NCBI RefSeq assembly: GCF_000828085.3
Contig: NZ_JXCA02000027.1
Coordinates: forward strand, 337,273-401,272
Origin: Scytonema tolypothrichoides VB-61278
GTDB lineage: Bacteria > Cyanobacteriota > Cyanobacteriia > Cyanobacteriales > Nostocaceae
DNA: 64,000 bases
Direction of reading: 5' to 3'
The notes beneath the pieces were generated by a model that made no database searches, was not told where the DNA came from, and saw only the letters and a list, made by a program, of their open reading frames with translations. Both the position numbers and the translations under genes were made by a program. This document shows, one piece after another, positions 50,831 to 60,638 of this stretch; the first letter of the stretch is position 1; each line of letters opens with the position of its first letter.

Positions 50831-52225
50831 ATGGAATCTTCTGAATCTCGACCTTCAAATAGTAACCGTCAGTTCGCGCCAAAGTTACCACTGAGCTTCT
50901 GGGCAATGTTAGCCTTGCTGCTAGTTAGTGGCGGTGTTGGATTTTGGTGGTTTTTGGCTCCGGGTAAGGAATCACCTCCAACGGCAGCTAGCCAACCCCC
51001 GGCAACAAAGGTACAAGTTGCGACGGTGCAAACTGCCACTATAGAAGAAAGTGCAGAGTTTATTGCAAGTCTTCAGTCTCGTCGTTCTGTCACTCTGCGA
51101 CCGAGAATTCAGGGTCAAGTCTCTCAGATATTTGTTCGAGCAGGAGAGCGGGTTAAAAAAGGTACTCCGATTTTGAAGGTTGATGCAAAACAGCAACAAG
51201 CTTCTGTTGACAGTAGAATTGCAGCTTATGAGTCCACTCAAGCTGATTTAGAAACAGCCCAAGCAGAAGCTAAAAGCGCCCAAGCCGAAGCTAAAAATGC
51301 AACAGCGACACTAAAAGCGTTACAAGCTCGTCGAGTTTCTGAACAGTCTGACTTAAAACTCAATCAGCGGGAGTATGAGCGGTTCAGCCAGCTATATCAA
51401 GAAGGAGCCACCAGTTTGCAAATCTTGGAGCAAAGGCAGAACAGCTTAGAAGCAGCAAAAGCCAAGCTTGCTCAGACGGATGCTGACATTGCAGCCCAAG
51501 AAGCCATGATTACTAGAGCAGAGGCAGCGATCGCTAAGGCAAAGGCAACAATTGTTAAGAACCAGAGGTTAGTCAACCAAGCTCGGGCAAATGTCAATGA
51601 GCAAGCAGCAGAACTTCTGTTTTATACAATTTCTGCGCCGTTTGCAGGTATTGTAGGTGATATTCCCGTTAAGGTGGGCGATTTTGTCGATACCTCTACC
51701 CAGTTAATCACCGTTTCTGAAAACGGTTCATTAGAGGTTAACATTTCGGTTCCAGCAGAACAGGTCGCTCAATTGCGATTAGGAAGTTTAGTAGAGTTGG
51801 TAGATGGTTCTGGGCAAAAGGTCGGTACCAGTCGGGTATTTTTCATTGCACCCAATACGGCAAATCAGACACAATCGGTACTCGTCAAAGCGCTGTTGGA
51901 TAATTCTCAAGCTAGAGTGCGAACCGACCAATTTGTTCGAGCGCGGGTGATTTTGGATCGGCGTCCTGGAGTCCGCATTCCCACAACCGCTGTAACTCGT
52001 TTAGCCAAAGAGACGTTTGTGTTTGTAGTTGACGAATCGCGCTCATCGCAGTCTGCTCAACCTCAGTTCGTGGCTCGGCAAAAACCTGTTGAGTTAGGCA
52101 ATATTGAAGGCAATCAATACCAGGTTCTGAAAGGATTACAGCCCGGAGAACGAATCATCATCTCTAGTTTGCTGGGTTTAAGGGATGGTGCGCCGATTGT
52201 TCCCGAATCTGAGAAAAATAATTGA
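50831..52225 (+). CDS. RND efflux periplasmic adaptor (membrane fusion protein)
   Basis: 464 residues. There is one N-terminal membrane helix (about 22-40). The lipoyl half is SVTLRPRIQGQVSQIFVRAGERVKKGTPIL, a coiled-coil hairpin spans about 130-255 (Ala/Gln/Lys-rich), and the second lipoyl half is YTISAPFAGIVGDIPVKVGDFV. A beta-barrel and membrane-proximal domain follow (LEVNISVPAEQVAQLRLGS, RTDQFVRARVILDRRPGVRIPTTAV). It is the adaptor of the RND pump encoded 133 bases downstream. Confidence 0.94.
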   Translation: MESSESRPSNSNRQFAPKLPLSFWAMLALLLVSGGVGFWWFLAPGKESPPTAASQPPATKVQVATVQTATIEESAEFIASLQSRRSVTLRPRIQGQVSQIFVRAGERVKKGTPILKVDAKQQQASVDSRIAAYESTQADLETAQAEAKSAQAEAKNATATLKALQARRVSEQSDLKLNQREYERFSQLYQEGATSLQILEQRQNSLEAAKAKLAQTDADIAAQEAMITRAEAAIAKAKATIVKNQRLVNQARANVNEQAAELLFYTISAPFAGIVGDIPVKVGDFVDTSTQLITVSENGSLEVNISVPAEQVAQLRLGSLVELVDGSGQKVGTSRVFFIAPNTANQTQSVLVKALLDNSQARVRTDQFVRARVILDRRPGVRIPTTAVTRLAKETFVFVVDESRSSQSAQPQFVARQKPVELGNIEGNQYQVLKGLQPGERIIISSLLGLRDGAPIVPESEKNN

Positions 52226-52358
52226 TTAGCCAAAAGCATATTTTTGCAGCAAAAGCAAGTCATCATTGTTTATTTTTTCATTGACCGATAGTTCTTTGAT
52301 GGTACAAGCCTCCACATTTATCCCTGGAATTCATCCAAAATCTAAAATCGATTGACCT

Positions 52359-55300
52359 ATGTTCGCAGATTTCTTCATCAAGCGACCCGTCTTTGCGATC
52401 GTCTGCTCCCTGATAGTCTTGGTATTGGGACTAATTAGCATTCCAACGCTACCTGTAGAGCAGTATCCAGACATTAGCCCCGTTCAAATTAGCGTCACAG
52501 CTAACTATGTTGGAGCCAGTGCCCAAATCGTCGAAGAAACCGTGACATCGGTTTTAGAGCGACAGATTAATGGGGTCGAAGGCATGAGATATATGAATTC
52601 GACCAGCAGCAATGACGGTAATAGCACAATTATCATCACTTTTGAGCAGGGCTATGACATTAATGTTGCAGCCTCTGATGTACAAAATCGTGTCTTGTTG
52701 GCACAACCCAAACTACCAGAAGTGGTACAAAAGACAGGAGTCGCAGTTACAAAACAATCAAGCGGGATTGTTTTAGCGATGGCGCTATACAGCTCGGATG
52801 ATCGCTACGATGATACGTTTATTAGTAACTATGCAGATTTGTATGTGTTAGACTCGCTCAGACGTATCAATGGCGTGGGAAATGTCCTATCCTTTGGAGA
52901 ACGTCGCTATGCCATGCGAATTTGGCTCGATCCCAATCGCCTTGCTGGACGCAATTTGACGGCTCAGGATGTGGTGAATGCCCTCAATCAACAAAATTTA
53001 CAGTTAGGCATCGGTGCGATCGGACAACCACCCGCCCCCGATGGGCAAAAGTTTCAGATCGATCTGCAAGCCGTTGGACGACTGCGAGAAGCCAACGAGT
53101 TTGAGAATATTATCCTCAAGGCAGGAAATGACGGGACGCTGGTCAAACTGAAAGACGTTGGGCGGGCAGAACTGGGGGCAGAAAACTACAGCACATTTGC
53201 TCGCTATAACGGTCACATTTCTGTAGGGTATCAGATCATCCAAATTCCCGGCAGTAACGCCCTAGAAATTGCTAAGGCGGCTAAGGCAGAGATGGCACGA
53301 TTGGCAAAAAATTTTCCACCAGGGTTAACCTATGAAATCCCCTATGATTCCTCTCGATTTGTTGAAGCATCTTTCTGGGAAGTGGTCAAAACGCTGATTG
53401 AATCGATTTTACTTGTTGTGGGAGTAATTTTCATTTTCTTGCAAGATTGGCGGACTACCATTGTTCCAGCGATCGTGATTCCGGTTTCTTTGATAGGCAC
53501 TTTTGCATTTGTCAAAGTGTTCAATTTTTCACTTAATAGTTTGACTTTATTTGGTTTAACCCTGGCAACCGGAATGGTTGTTGATGATGCAATCATTATT
53601 GTTGAAGATGTAGTTCGTTTGCTTGAGGAAAAAAGTATCAGTCCGCGTCAGGCTGCTTCTGAGGCGATGCATGAACTGTTTGGAGCCGTAATTGCCACCT
53701 CGCTAGTTCTCATGGCGGTCTTCGTTCCAGTTGCTTTCTTTCCAGGAACAACAGGACAACTCTACAAACAATTTGCACTAACGATCGCATTTTCGACTAC
53801 GCTTTCCACCTTTAATGCCATTACATTTACTCCTGCAGTGTCCGCCATACTGTTACGTCGAGGACAACAACCACGCGGCTGGCTTGGCTGGTTTTTTGCA
53901 AGGGTAAATGGCCTTCTCGACTGGATGCGCAGAGGCTATCAACGGATTCTCGGTACTGTAACTCGCTTTAAGATGGTTGTATTGCTGTTATTTACTGTAT
54001 CTTTAATACTTACAGGCTGGTTGTATCTGCGTGTTCCTCAAGCATTTCTGCCAGAGGAAGACCAAGGCTATTTTGTCAACCTGATTCAGGGACCGGATGG
54101 CGTTTCGTTAAATTACACTCGCTCAGTCGTCATGAAAGCCGAAAAAGAATTACTCAACGTCCCTGAGATTGAGGGTGTGTTTGCAATGGGTGGTGTTGGT
54201 TTTAGCGGAAACACTCCCAATCGCGGATTGATTATGACTCCTCTCAAATCGTGGTCAGAGCGGCAAAAGCCAGAACAATCGGTATCAGCTATTCTCAATC
54301 GGGTACGCCCACCACTGATGGGAATTCCAGAAGCACCTGTTCTAGCCGTCAATCCTCCAACTATCCAGAGTCTCGGCAGTGTAGGTGGTTTTGTGTTTCA
54401 ACTCCAAGACCGAGGCGACCAAAGCAATCGAGACATGAATGCACTGGATCAAGTCAAGAACAAGCTAATTAGCCGCGCCAATCAGACTCCAGGATTGCAA
54501 GGAGTCTTTAGTACCTATACTGCCAACGCGCCCCAGTTGATGATTGAAGTAGATCGAAGCAAAGCAGAAGCTTTACAGATTCCGATTGATGAAATTTTCA
54601 GCACCCTACAAACTTTCATCGGTTCACGCTATGTAAATGATTTTAACGAATTTGGGCGAACATACCGCGTTTATGTTCAAGCAGACTCACAATTTCGCTC
54701 TAACCCAAAAGACGTTGGTCGCTTATATGTGCGCTCAAGACTTGGCAATATGATACCCCTCAGTAATGTTGTAACAATGAAATCAACGACTGGAGCACAA
54801 ACAATTAATCACTACAACCTTTACCGCTCCATTGAGATCAACGGAGCAGCTGCTCCTGGGTTTAGTTCTGGGCAAGCAATTGCGGCTATGGAAAAGCTAG
54901 CGGCTGAGATTTTACCCGCAAATTTCGGTTTTGAATGGTCGGGTATTTCCTTAGAAGAAGTGGAATCTGGCGGTCAAGCTCCAATTATTTTCAGTTTGGG
55001 TGTCTTTTTTGTCTTCCTTGTGCTGGCAGCGCAATATAATAATTTTGTCGATCCTTTAATAATTATGCTAGCGGTTCCCTTAGCGGTTTTGGGAGCTTTA
55101 TCGGCTCAATCTCTGCGGGGTTTGTACAACGATGTTTACTGTCAAGTTGGTTTAGTCATGTTGATTGGATTAGCCAGCAAAAATTCGATTTTAATTGTAG
55201 AATTCGCTAACCAGCTACGAGAGCAGGGACTTTCAATTACTAAGGCAGTGGTGCAAGCTGCACAGGCACGATTGCGTCCTATCCTCATGACAACGGTTTC

Positions 55301-55490
55301 GACTTTGATCGGGAGCTATCCGCTGCTTGTTGCGACAGGAGCTGGATCTGCCAGCCGACTGTCATTGGGGACGGCGGTTTTTGGCGGGATGTTCGTTTCT
55401 ACGTTCTTGAGTTTATTTGTAGTGCCAATACTCTACATCATTATTCTTAAGATTCGTCAACAACTGGGGCGATCGTCACTCAGTTTCTAG
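52359..55490 (+). CDS. RND efflux permease (HAE-1/AcrB type)
   Basis: 1043 residues. Twelve membrane helices surround two large periplasmic loops, as in AcrB. It begins MFADFFIKRPVFAIVCSLIV, with TLPVEQYPDISPVQISVTANYVGAS and INGVEGMRYMNSTSSNDG. The TM4 proton-relay Asp pair is present (LFGLTLATGMVVDDAIIIVEDVVR). It ends in IILKIRQQLGRSS. Sequence features are those of the HAE-1 drug/hydrophobe family rather than the metal HME family, so drug or amphiphile export is most likely despite the copper context. The last 15 bases overlap the convergent kinase-like gene. Confidence 0.94.
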   Translation: MFADFFIKRPVFAIVCSLIVLVLGLISIPTLPVEQYPDISPVQISVTANYVGASAQIVEETVTSVLERQINGVEGMRYMNSTSSNDGNSTIIITFEQGYDINVAASDVQNRVLLAQPKLPEVVQKTGVAVTKQSSGIVLAMALYSSDDRYDDTFISNYADLYVLDSLRRINGVGNVLSFGERRYAMRIWLDPNRLAGRNLTAQDVVNALNQQNLQLGIGAIGQPPAPDGQKFQIDLQAVGRLREANEFENIILKAGNDGTLVKLKDVGRAELGAENYSTFARYNGHISVGYQIIQIPGSNALEIAKAAKAEMARLAKNFPPGLTYEIPYDSSRFVEASFWEVVKTLIESILLVVGVIFIFLQDWRTTIVPAIVIPVSLIGTFAFVKVFNFSLNSLTLFGLTLATGMVVDDAIIIVEDVVRLLEEKSISPRQAASEAMHELFGAVIATSLVLMAVFVPVAFFPGTTGQLYKQFALTIAFSTTLSTFNAITFTPAVSAILLRRGQQPRGWLGWFFARVNGLLDWMRRGYQRILGTVTRFKMVVLLLFTVSLILTGWLYLRVPQAFLPEEDQGYFVNLIQGPDGVSLNYTRSVVMKAEKELLNVPEIEGVFAMGGVGFSGNTPNRGLIMTPLKSWSERQKPEQSVSAILNRVRPPLMGIPEAPVLAVNPPTIQSLGSVGGFVFQLQDRGDQSNRDMNALDQVKNKLISRANQTPGLQGVFSTYTANAPQLMIEVDRSKAEALQIPIDEIFSTLQTFIGSRYVNDFNEFGRTYRVYVQADSQFRSNPKDVGRLYVRSRLGNMIPLSNVVTMKSTTGAQTINHYNLYRSIEINGAAAPGFSSGQAIAAMEKLAAEILPANFGFEWSGISLEEVESGGQAPIIFSLGVFFVFLVLAAQYNNFVDPLIIMLAVPLAVLGALSAQSLRGLYNDVYCQVGLVMLIGLASKNSILIVEFANQLREQGLSITKAVVQAAQARLRPILMTTVSTLIGSYPLLVATGAGSASRLSLGTAVFGGMFVSTFLSLFVVPILYIIILKIRQQLGRSSLSF

Positions 55491-56387
55491 GTCTTTCGTT
55501 TCACAGGACAGTTCTGCTTGTGGTGGTATACTATGCATGCGTAGTGCATGAACACAATTGCGAATCTCTTGCATGGTCGTGACTCCTAGGCTTTGGGCTT
55601 GTGCCAAAAACTTGTGTGCTTGACTCGGGTCAATAGACCAGAGTTTTAACGCGCTTTGCAACTGAATATTGATAGCAATCAATGTATGTCCCAGTGCATC
55701 ATAGCTTTCATATGCAACGCGCTGGCGTGCTTGGAGTGCAGTGAGTTCCTCCTGTTGTTGGGTATACTGTCGCCATCTTTGTTGCTCATGCCCTAGTTGC
55801 TGTTGCATCTGTTGCACCATTACTATGTACTGGATCAACTGCATCAGTAGTAACAGTACAATTGCAAACCAAAAAACATCACTCCACTGGCTCAAGAAAT
55901 TTTGTAGTGACTGATTAAACAACACAGTTGTGTCAGTGCTACCAAGCTGTTGCACTCTTGTGAGTAACATAATTGCCAAAACACATCCTGCCAATGTCCA
56001 ACGCCCGGGCAATGCTAACAAAAACCAACTGCGAATCACGACGATTAGCAACAGAACTGGCAACAGCCACAACTGTCCACTTAAAGCCAGCCATGCCAAA
56101 ACTAAACTAAACTGTATGCCAATGTACAGCATTTTGGCGGCAAATCTACCACTGGGTAATATGCCACCGATCAATGCAAATACAGCTAGCATGACCAGTT
56201 CGAGTGCCTTGGGGAGCCATAATTGGGGCAATAACAGAGGCTCTAGGGAGATAGCCGCGATCGCGCTTTGCGCCGTCAGAGGAGTAGCGTCTGCGAAGGA
56301 GAAGGCGATCGCAATCAACAGCAACCCCCATTCCAAATAAAGCAAAAAGCGAACGGGACGGGATTGAGTTTTTAGCCAGTGATTCAT
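55476..56387 (-). CDS. Degenerate histidine-kinase-like membrane protein lacking His and ATPase
   Basis: About 303 residues from ATG at 56387 (MNHWLKTQSRPVRFLLYLEW). Six or seven hydrophobic helices span about 15-195. A coiled coil and HisKA_3-like region follow (QRVAYESYDALGHTLIAINIQLQSAL and TTMQEIRNCVHALR). The phospho-acceptor His of the usual E-x-H-D-x-x-G-H motif is Tyr229 here, and the HATPase domain is absent because the gene ends there, overlapping the RND gene by 15 bases. It is probably a truncated relic or a regulatory decoy; rearrangement next to the RND gene would explain it. Confidence 0.75.
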   Translation of the reverse strand: MNHWLKTQSRPVRFLLYLEWGLLLIAIAFSFADATPLTAQSAIAAISLEPLLLPQLWLPKALELVMLAVFALIGGILPSGRFAAKMLYIGIQFSLVLAWLALSGQLWLLPVLLLIVVIRSWFLLALPGRWTLAGCVLAIMLLTRVQQLGSTDTTVLFNQSLQNFLSQWSDVFWFAIVLLLLMQLIQYIVMVQQMQQQLGHEQQRWRQYTQQQEELTALQARQRVAYESYDALGHTLIAINIQLQSALKLWSIDPSQAHKFLAQAQSLGVTTMQEIRNCVHALRMHSIPPQAELSCETKDLETE

Positions 56388-56825
56388 AGCAACAGCATAA
56401 GGGAAGTAATACCAATTCTCCAAGAAGATGCACTTTATTTTTAAAACGTAGACGCGCAGCGGTGAGGGGGTCGCAGCTCTTAAGGTTACCGTCGATTGCG
56501 ACCCCCCGAACGCGAGTGCGTCTGGTGCAGGAGATACCCGGAGGGCTTCCCGCAGGGTACCGCCAAGAACGCCAAGAAAAGAGCAAGAAGAGAGATTTAA
56601 TTATTTAGTGCAAGTTTATAGAGAATCGGTATAAGCAGCGACAACAATACACAATGTTTCAGTCAGACTCGCAATTCTTTCGGTTGGACTTTGTACATAA
56701 AAGCCAATTCGATTGCTAATAAGATGATCTGTAAGCAAGATGATCTGTGTAGTGAAAGTGCATGCTACGTCTCTACATATGTACCATGCACTTTCACTAC
56801 ATATAAGGCGCAAAACTATCGCTGT
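56388..56825. other. 438-base intergenic region with repeats
   Basis: It contains a GC-rich palindromic repeat (about 56505-56580, CCCGCAGGGTACCGCCAAG), a direct repeat of GATGATCTGT (56723 and 56740) and the strong inverted repeat at 56748-56801. No gene is seen. It separates the degenerate kinase from the 3' end of lanM. Confidence 0.6.
56748..56801. terminator. Inverted repeat after lanM, possible terminator
   Basis: TGTAGTGAAAGTGCATG (56748-56764) and CATGCACTTTCACTACA (56785-56801) form a perfect 17-bp stem with a 20-base loop containing ACGTCTCTACA, the sequence of the MITE palindrome arm. It lies 25 bases after the lanM stop. It could terminate lanM or be a dispersed repeat. Confidence 0.65.
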
Positions 56826-59800
56826 TTAATCCCACAACAACACTGAAGGAAGGAATTCCGGATATGCTAACCTTAGTAGTTGATAACCGATTCCAGAGGT
56901 CCCTTGAAAGAAACCAGGGTTGTAAATATCTCCGGAAAATTCAGAAAACAGATCAAAACTACCAACTTGCTTTGCCCTTGCTACAATCTGTGCTGCCTGT
57001 TTTTGAACAGTATTCAACAAATCCGGACGGGACAGCTTGCAAGCTGCGACTAATAGTACTTCCATTCTGCCAAAGTTACCGCAACACAGATGGTCAATGT
57101 TTTGTAAACCAAATTGTTGCGTTGTATTTAAGGCGACTGCAATTTCTTGACGAATTTCTACTGTATCAAGTATCGAAAGACCTCCCAAACGGGCTAAACC
57201 AATGCCAGGAGCACCATGACACCAACTCGTCATAAAGGATAGTTTACTCTTGTTAAGGGAAAAATTTCGTACATCTGGCCAATTACCGTCATTTGGGGAG
57301 AAGACGCTGCGTTCGTAGGCGATCGCTTCTTCTGCTGCTTCCAGAAAAACCGGATCTTGTGTCGTTTTGTACAATCGCAGTAAGGCGTAGGCAATGCCCG
57401 CTGCACCATGAGAAATTCCCGTTGCTAACTTGCCTTCCAAAGTTGCCCAAGCTCTAAATCCAGTCTCGCTCTTGGTACGATTATTGAGTAGGTGATAACC
57501 TAAGGCTTGGGTTTGCTCGAGAATGGCTGGGTTTGGCTTTGCTTGGTACAAAGCGAGTAAACCTAGTATTGTTCCTGCTGCGCCTGCTATTGTGTCAAAG
57601 GAGCGATCGCTCTCAATACTTTCTTGGGTTATCAATGAAGCTGCAAGACTCGCAATATCGAGAAGCTCCGGTTCATCCAAAAACTGACTAACTCGTACTA
57701 ATGTATAAAGAATAGAGCCATTACCAGTAGCTCCACCAATACCTATTTCCTTGGTAAATTTTGCTTGGTCATTCGGCTGTGTGTGCTGTAAGGTTTTTTT
57801 CAGGTCTTGCAAGGCGCTCAATGCTAAATCTCGAAATCCCGCGTCACCAGTAACTTTTGCCAACGCTGCTAAAAACAAAGCGACACCGCAAACACCATCG
57901 TACAAGCCATAGCCCAAAGGCTGAAGTTGCATCCGTTGAGCTTTAGGGAGGTATCCCATACCAATCCAGGTCACACTACCATTGGTGGCGTAAATTGCTC
58001 TTTGTTGCAGTTCTTTGGCAATCTCTACTGCCTCTTCTACCAGTTGTGCTTGTGTTAAAGGAGTGATTGCATTGAGATCCGAAGCAACACTAACACGCTG
58101 AGTGGGCGTAATATTAGTCATACCACGAGCAACCCGTGAGTAAAAAGAACCCCGAATAATTCCAATCTGTTGAGCTAAATCTCCATCATTAAGCTGCTGT
58201 AGACGAGAAATCATGCGGTTATAGCTAGGTTCTTTAAAATATCCCTCAATCACCAACTCAGAGTTGAGTGTCAAAGCATCACTGCTTGAGTCAGCAAAGA
58301 AATAAGGAATATCCATTTGTTCCATAGCTTGCAGTTCTAGTGCAAGCAATGACCAGATCCTAGGTTTTTCTTCTGCTGCTAAAAATGCCCGACTCAGCAC
58401 ATCAAGTTCAATACTGCGGTCTATACCATGCTGCAAAAATTGTGGATAGAGGGTTTTCTCCAAAACATGACCATAGACGTGAGTATTACGAAACAAAAAC
58501 CGTACTCTCTGATGAGCTAGACCAGCTAAAGGACTATCAGTTCCTAAAAGAGCTTCTCGTCGTTTCATCAAGAACTGATACATCTTTTGGAAACCATCTA
58601 CAATTTCATTAACATAATCACTAGGTAACAAGGCAATGCCATTGAGCGAAGGTACATTGTTTGCAGCTGACATAATACCAGGCTCATACTCCAATGCCAT
58701 GTTGTCAGTATTGATGTTCTGCCACTTTTGTATGCGAATAGGAATTTCTTGCTCACCAAATCCTCCCAAACCACTAATATCGTGAGCTTTGCCTCCATCT
58801 GCCCCAAATTCCCATCTTGGCAGTAGTCCAGTCCGTAGCACTGAATCTTCAAACAACTGCTCATTCGCCAGAGATTGTGCCCCTACTTCCTCTGTAGGAT
58901 TAACCTCGCGAGCATAGGGATGCAGAAGGGTTTCCAAATCTACCAGCACTGGATGTTCTCCACAGGCGATGAGATTTTCCTGATGGCAGTCATTGCCTTG
59001 GAGCAAGTAAACTAAACACAGAAGCATCCCGACACGCTGATAGTATCGCTGTGCGGCTGCTTCGTCTTCACAGGGCAAATGCTCTACATACTCCATCCAG
59101 CCATGAGTCTTGCAGTCGATAACTTTGATTATCTTGAACGGGTGTAGAACGACGGGATGCAACGTCAAGACAAAATGCTGATTACACCAAGATAGTAACT
59201 GAAAATACGTAGCTTCTAAAGTTAAGCCTCTAGGTTTGTATATTACCTTCAATCCAGACTCAAAAGTCACAGCCATCACGGAACGCCCTCTGTTGTGAGG
59301 ATCGGATAGTTCAAATTGGATTGCAACGACAGAAGCTGTCTTTTCTTGGAATGTTTGCTGGATAGTTGGTAAATCTGATGCTAATCGCTGAATAAATTCT
59401 GCTTTTTCTTCTACCCAAAAATCTATTGTCGTCGCTATAGCCCGTGCTAACACACTGTACTTTTGAAAGAAAGATAACAGTTCTTTTGTTTTTAAGTCTT
59501 CAATAAAAGTTTGGTACTGCACATTAGAATGTTCATCTTGCTGTTGGGTTAAGGAAATGTCAGCAGATTGCTTCTGTGCTTTAAATTTTGAAAACTCAAG
59601 GTCTAAAGCCCGGACACCAAGAGACGCTAACTTCCATAGCAGCTGACGTTCCAAGCTGATGTGGACTGCTTGAGATAACAATTGCCAACTAGCACCGACC
59701 TGTGCAATTAGTTTTTCTCGCGCTATATAAACAAAGGGCAGATAAACTTCTTCAAAGGGAATTGGGTTTTCGGTTTCTAAACAGCGATTAGTACTTGCAT

Positions 59801-60110
59801 AAGCTCTGTCCCAATCAGTTTGCAACGCTTCCCGCAAAGTTTCCGTCCAAACGGGGAGTTGTTCTTCATTGACGAGACGGACAGCACCAAGAACTTTAAC
59901 AATAGTGCCAGAATCCAGTTCATCCCAAACAAGGCGTTTGGCTAACTTTTCTGAATTGCTTTGTGCAACCACCTGACACCACGCTTTCAACCGAGACATA
60001 GCTAACTTGTTATCTTCTGCTTCATCTGGAACAAAGCAATAACCCAATCTCTCAACGAGTCTACTGGCTTGCTCAGCTATTTTGAGTAAATCTTGCTGTG
60101 AAACATGCAT
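56826..60110 (-). CDS. lanM: Class II lanthipeptide synthetase LanM (CCG-type zinc site)
   Basis: 1094 residues from ATG at 60110 (MHVSQQDLLKIAEQASRLVE), with AAAGGA upstream; a TTG start 19 codons earlier is possible. The dehydratase half has kinase-like motifs: VIYKPRGLTLEATYFQLLSW, LLQGNDCHQENLIACGEHPV and VDLETLLHPYA. The LanC-like cyclase half has YGLYDGVCGVALFLAAL, SWCHGAPGIGLARLGG (Cys964) and HLCCGNFGRMEVLLVA (Cys1009, Cys1010). The third zinc ligand is Cys where most LanMs have His (CHG), which places it in the CCG group that includes ProcM. It dehydrates Ser/Thr and forms thioether rings on the precursors encoded divergently 266 bases away. Confidence 0.94.
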   Translation of the reverse strand: MHVSQQDLLKIAEQASRLVERLGYCFVPDEAEDNKLAMSRLKAWCQVVAQSNSEKLAKRLVWDELDSGTIVKVLGAVRLVNEEQLPVWTETLREALQTDWDRAYASTNRCLETENPIPFEEVYLPFVYIAREKLIAQVGASWQLLSQAVHISLERQLLWKLASLGVRALDLEFSKFKAQKQSADISLTQQQDEHSNVQYQTFIEDLKTKELLSFFQKYSVLARAIATTIDFWVEEKAEFIQRLASDLPTIQQTFQEKTASVVAIQFELSDPHNRGRSVMAVTFESGLKVIYKPRGLTLEATYFQLLSWCNQHFVLTLHPVVLHPFKIIKVIDCKTHGWMEYVEHLPCEDEAAAQRYYQRVGMLLCLVYLLQGNDCHQENLIACGEHPVLVDLETLLHPYAREVNPTEEVGAQSLANEQLFEDSVLRTGLLPRWEFGADGGKAHDISGLGGFGEQEIPIRIQKWQNINTDNMALEYEPGIMSAANNVPSLNGIALLPSDYVNEIVDGFQKMYQFLMKRREALLGTDSPLAGLAHQRVRFLFRNTHVYGHVLEKTLYPQFLQHGIDRSIELDVLSRAFLAAEEKPRIWSLLALELQAMEQMDIPYFFADSSSDALTLNSELVIEGYFKEPSYNRMISRLQQLNDGDLAQQIGIIRGSFYSRVARGMTNITPTQRVSVASDLNAITPLTQAQLVEEAVEIAKELQQRAIYATNGSVTWIGMGYLPKAQRMQLQPLGYGLYDGVCGVALFLAALAKVTGDAGFRDLALSALQDLKKTLQHTQPNDQAKFTKEIGIGGATGNGSILYTLVRVSQFLDEPELLDIASLAASLITQESIESDRSFDTIAGAAGTILGLLALYQAKPNPAILEQTQALGYHLLNNRTKSETGFRAWATLEGKLATGISHGAAGIAYALLRLYKTTQDPVFLEAAEEAIAYERSVFSPNDGNWPDVRNFSLNKSKLSFMTSWCHGAPGIGLARLGGLSILDTVEIRQEIAVALNTTQQFGLQNIDHLCCGNFGRMEVLLVAACKLSRPDLLNTVQKQAAQIVARAKQVGSFDLFSEFSGDIYNPGFFQGTSGIGYQLLRLAYPEFLPSVLLWD

Positions 60111-60376
60111 GCTATTTGTATCCTTTCTTTTTATTAACTTCAGAATATTTGTTCTAGTAGTACTCAAAATTGAATTTTAGACAATATCAACTATGTATCA
60201 CAATTCAATTTATTTATTTTTGACTAAAAAATCTTTAGATAATTTTGAGTGAGCCACTTATAATTCTTTAGCTTGTCTCCTAACAAAATCAAATTGACGC
60301 TCTATGTTGAGCTAGCTATTGTAGTAAGTGTCAAGAGTAAATTGACATCAAAAATTAATCAATAGGAGACAAAATC

Positions 60377-60577
60377 ATGCAAGACGAACTGAAGAATGTT
60401 ATTTCTCAAGCGATGAACACTAACTCTGAGTCTGAGCCAGAACAAACGACACCAATTGCTGAAGAATTATCTGATAAAGAGCTAGAAACAGTGGCTGGTG
60501 GTGTTTGTGTAGGTTGGTCATTTGCCAAAGTTTGCATTGGTTGGAGTTTTATTCGTAACGCTAACAAGATGGTGTAA
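60377..60577 (+). CDS. lanA1: Lanthipeptide precursor 1
   Basis: 66 residues; TAGGAGA ribosome site 9 bases before the ATG. The leader (42 residues) starts MQDELKNVISQAMNTNSESE and ends ELSDKELETVAGG, a double-glycine cleavage motif suited to a C39 peptidase. The core (24 residues) is VCVGWSFAKVCIGWSF then IRNANKMV. It has two Cys (core 2 and 11) and two Ser (core 6 and 15), each Cys three residues before a Ser, plus an internal repeat V-C-x-G-W-S-F. The C-terminal RNAN is shared by all copies. It is the first gene of the array and divergent from lanM. Confidence 0.93.
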   Translation: MQDELKNVISQAMNTNSESEPEQTTPIAEELSDKELETVAGGVCVGWSFAKVCIGWSFIRNANKMV

Positions 60578-60638
60578 GCCAATTAGTCACAACTTCAAGA
60601 AACAAATCGCAATTAATAAATACATAGGAGACAAAATC

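Noticed and set aside
52359-55490. CusA-type heavy-metal RND pump
   Set aside because: Despite the copper context, the N-terminal and TM4 sequences are those of the HAE-1 (AcrB) class, with the Asp pair in GMVVDDAI.
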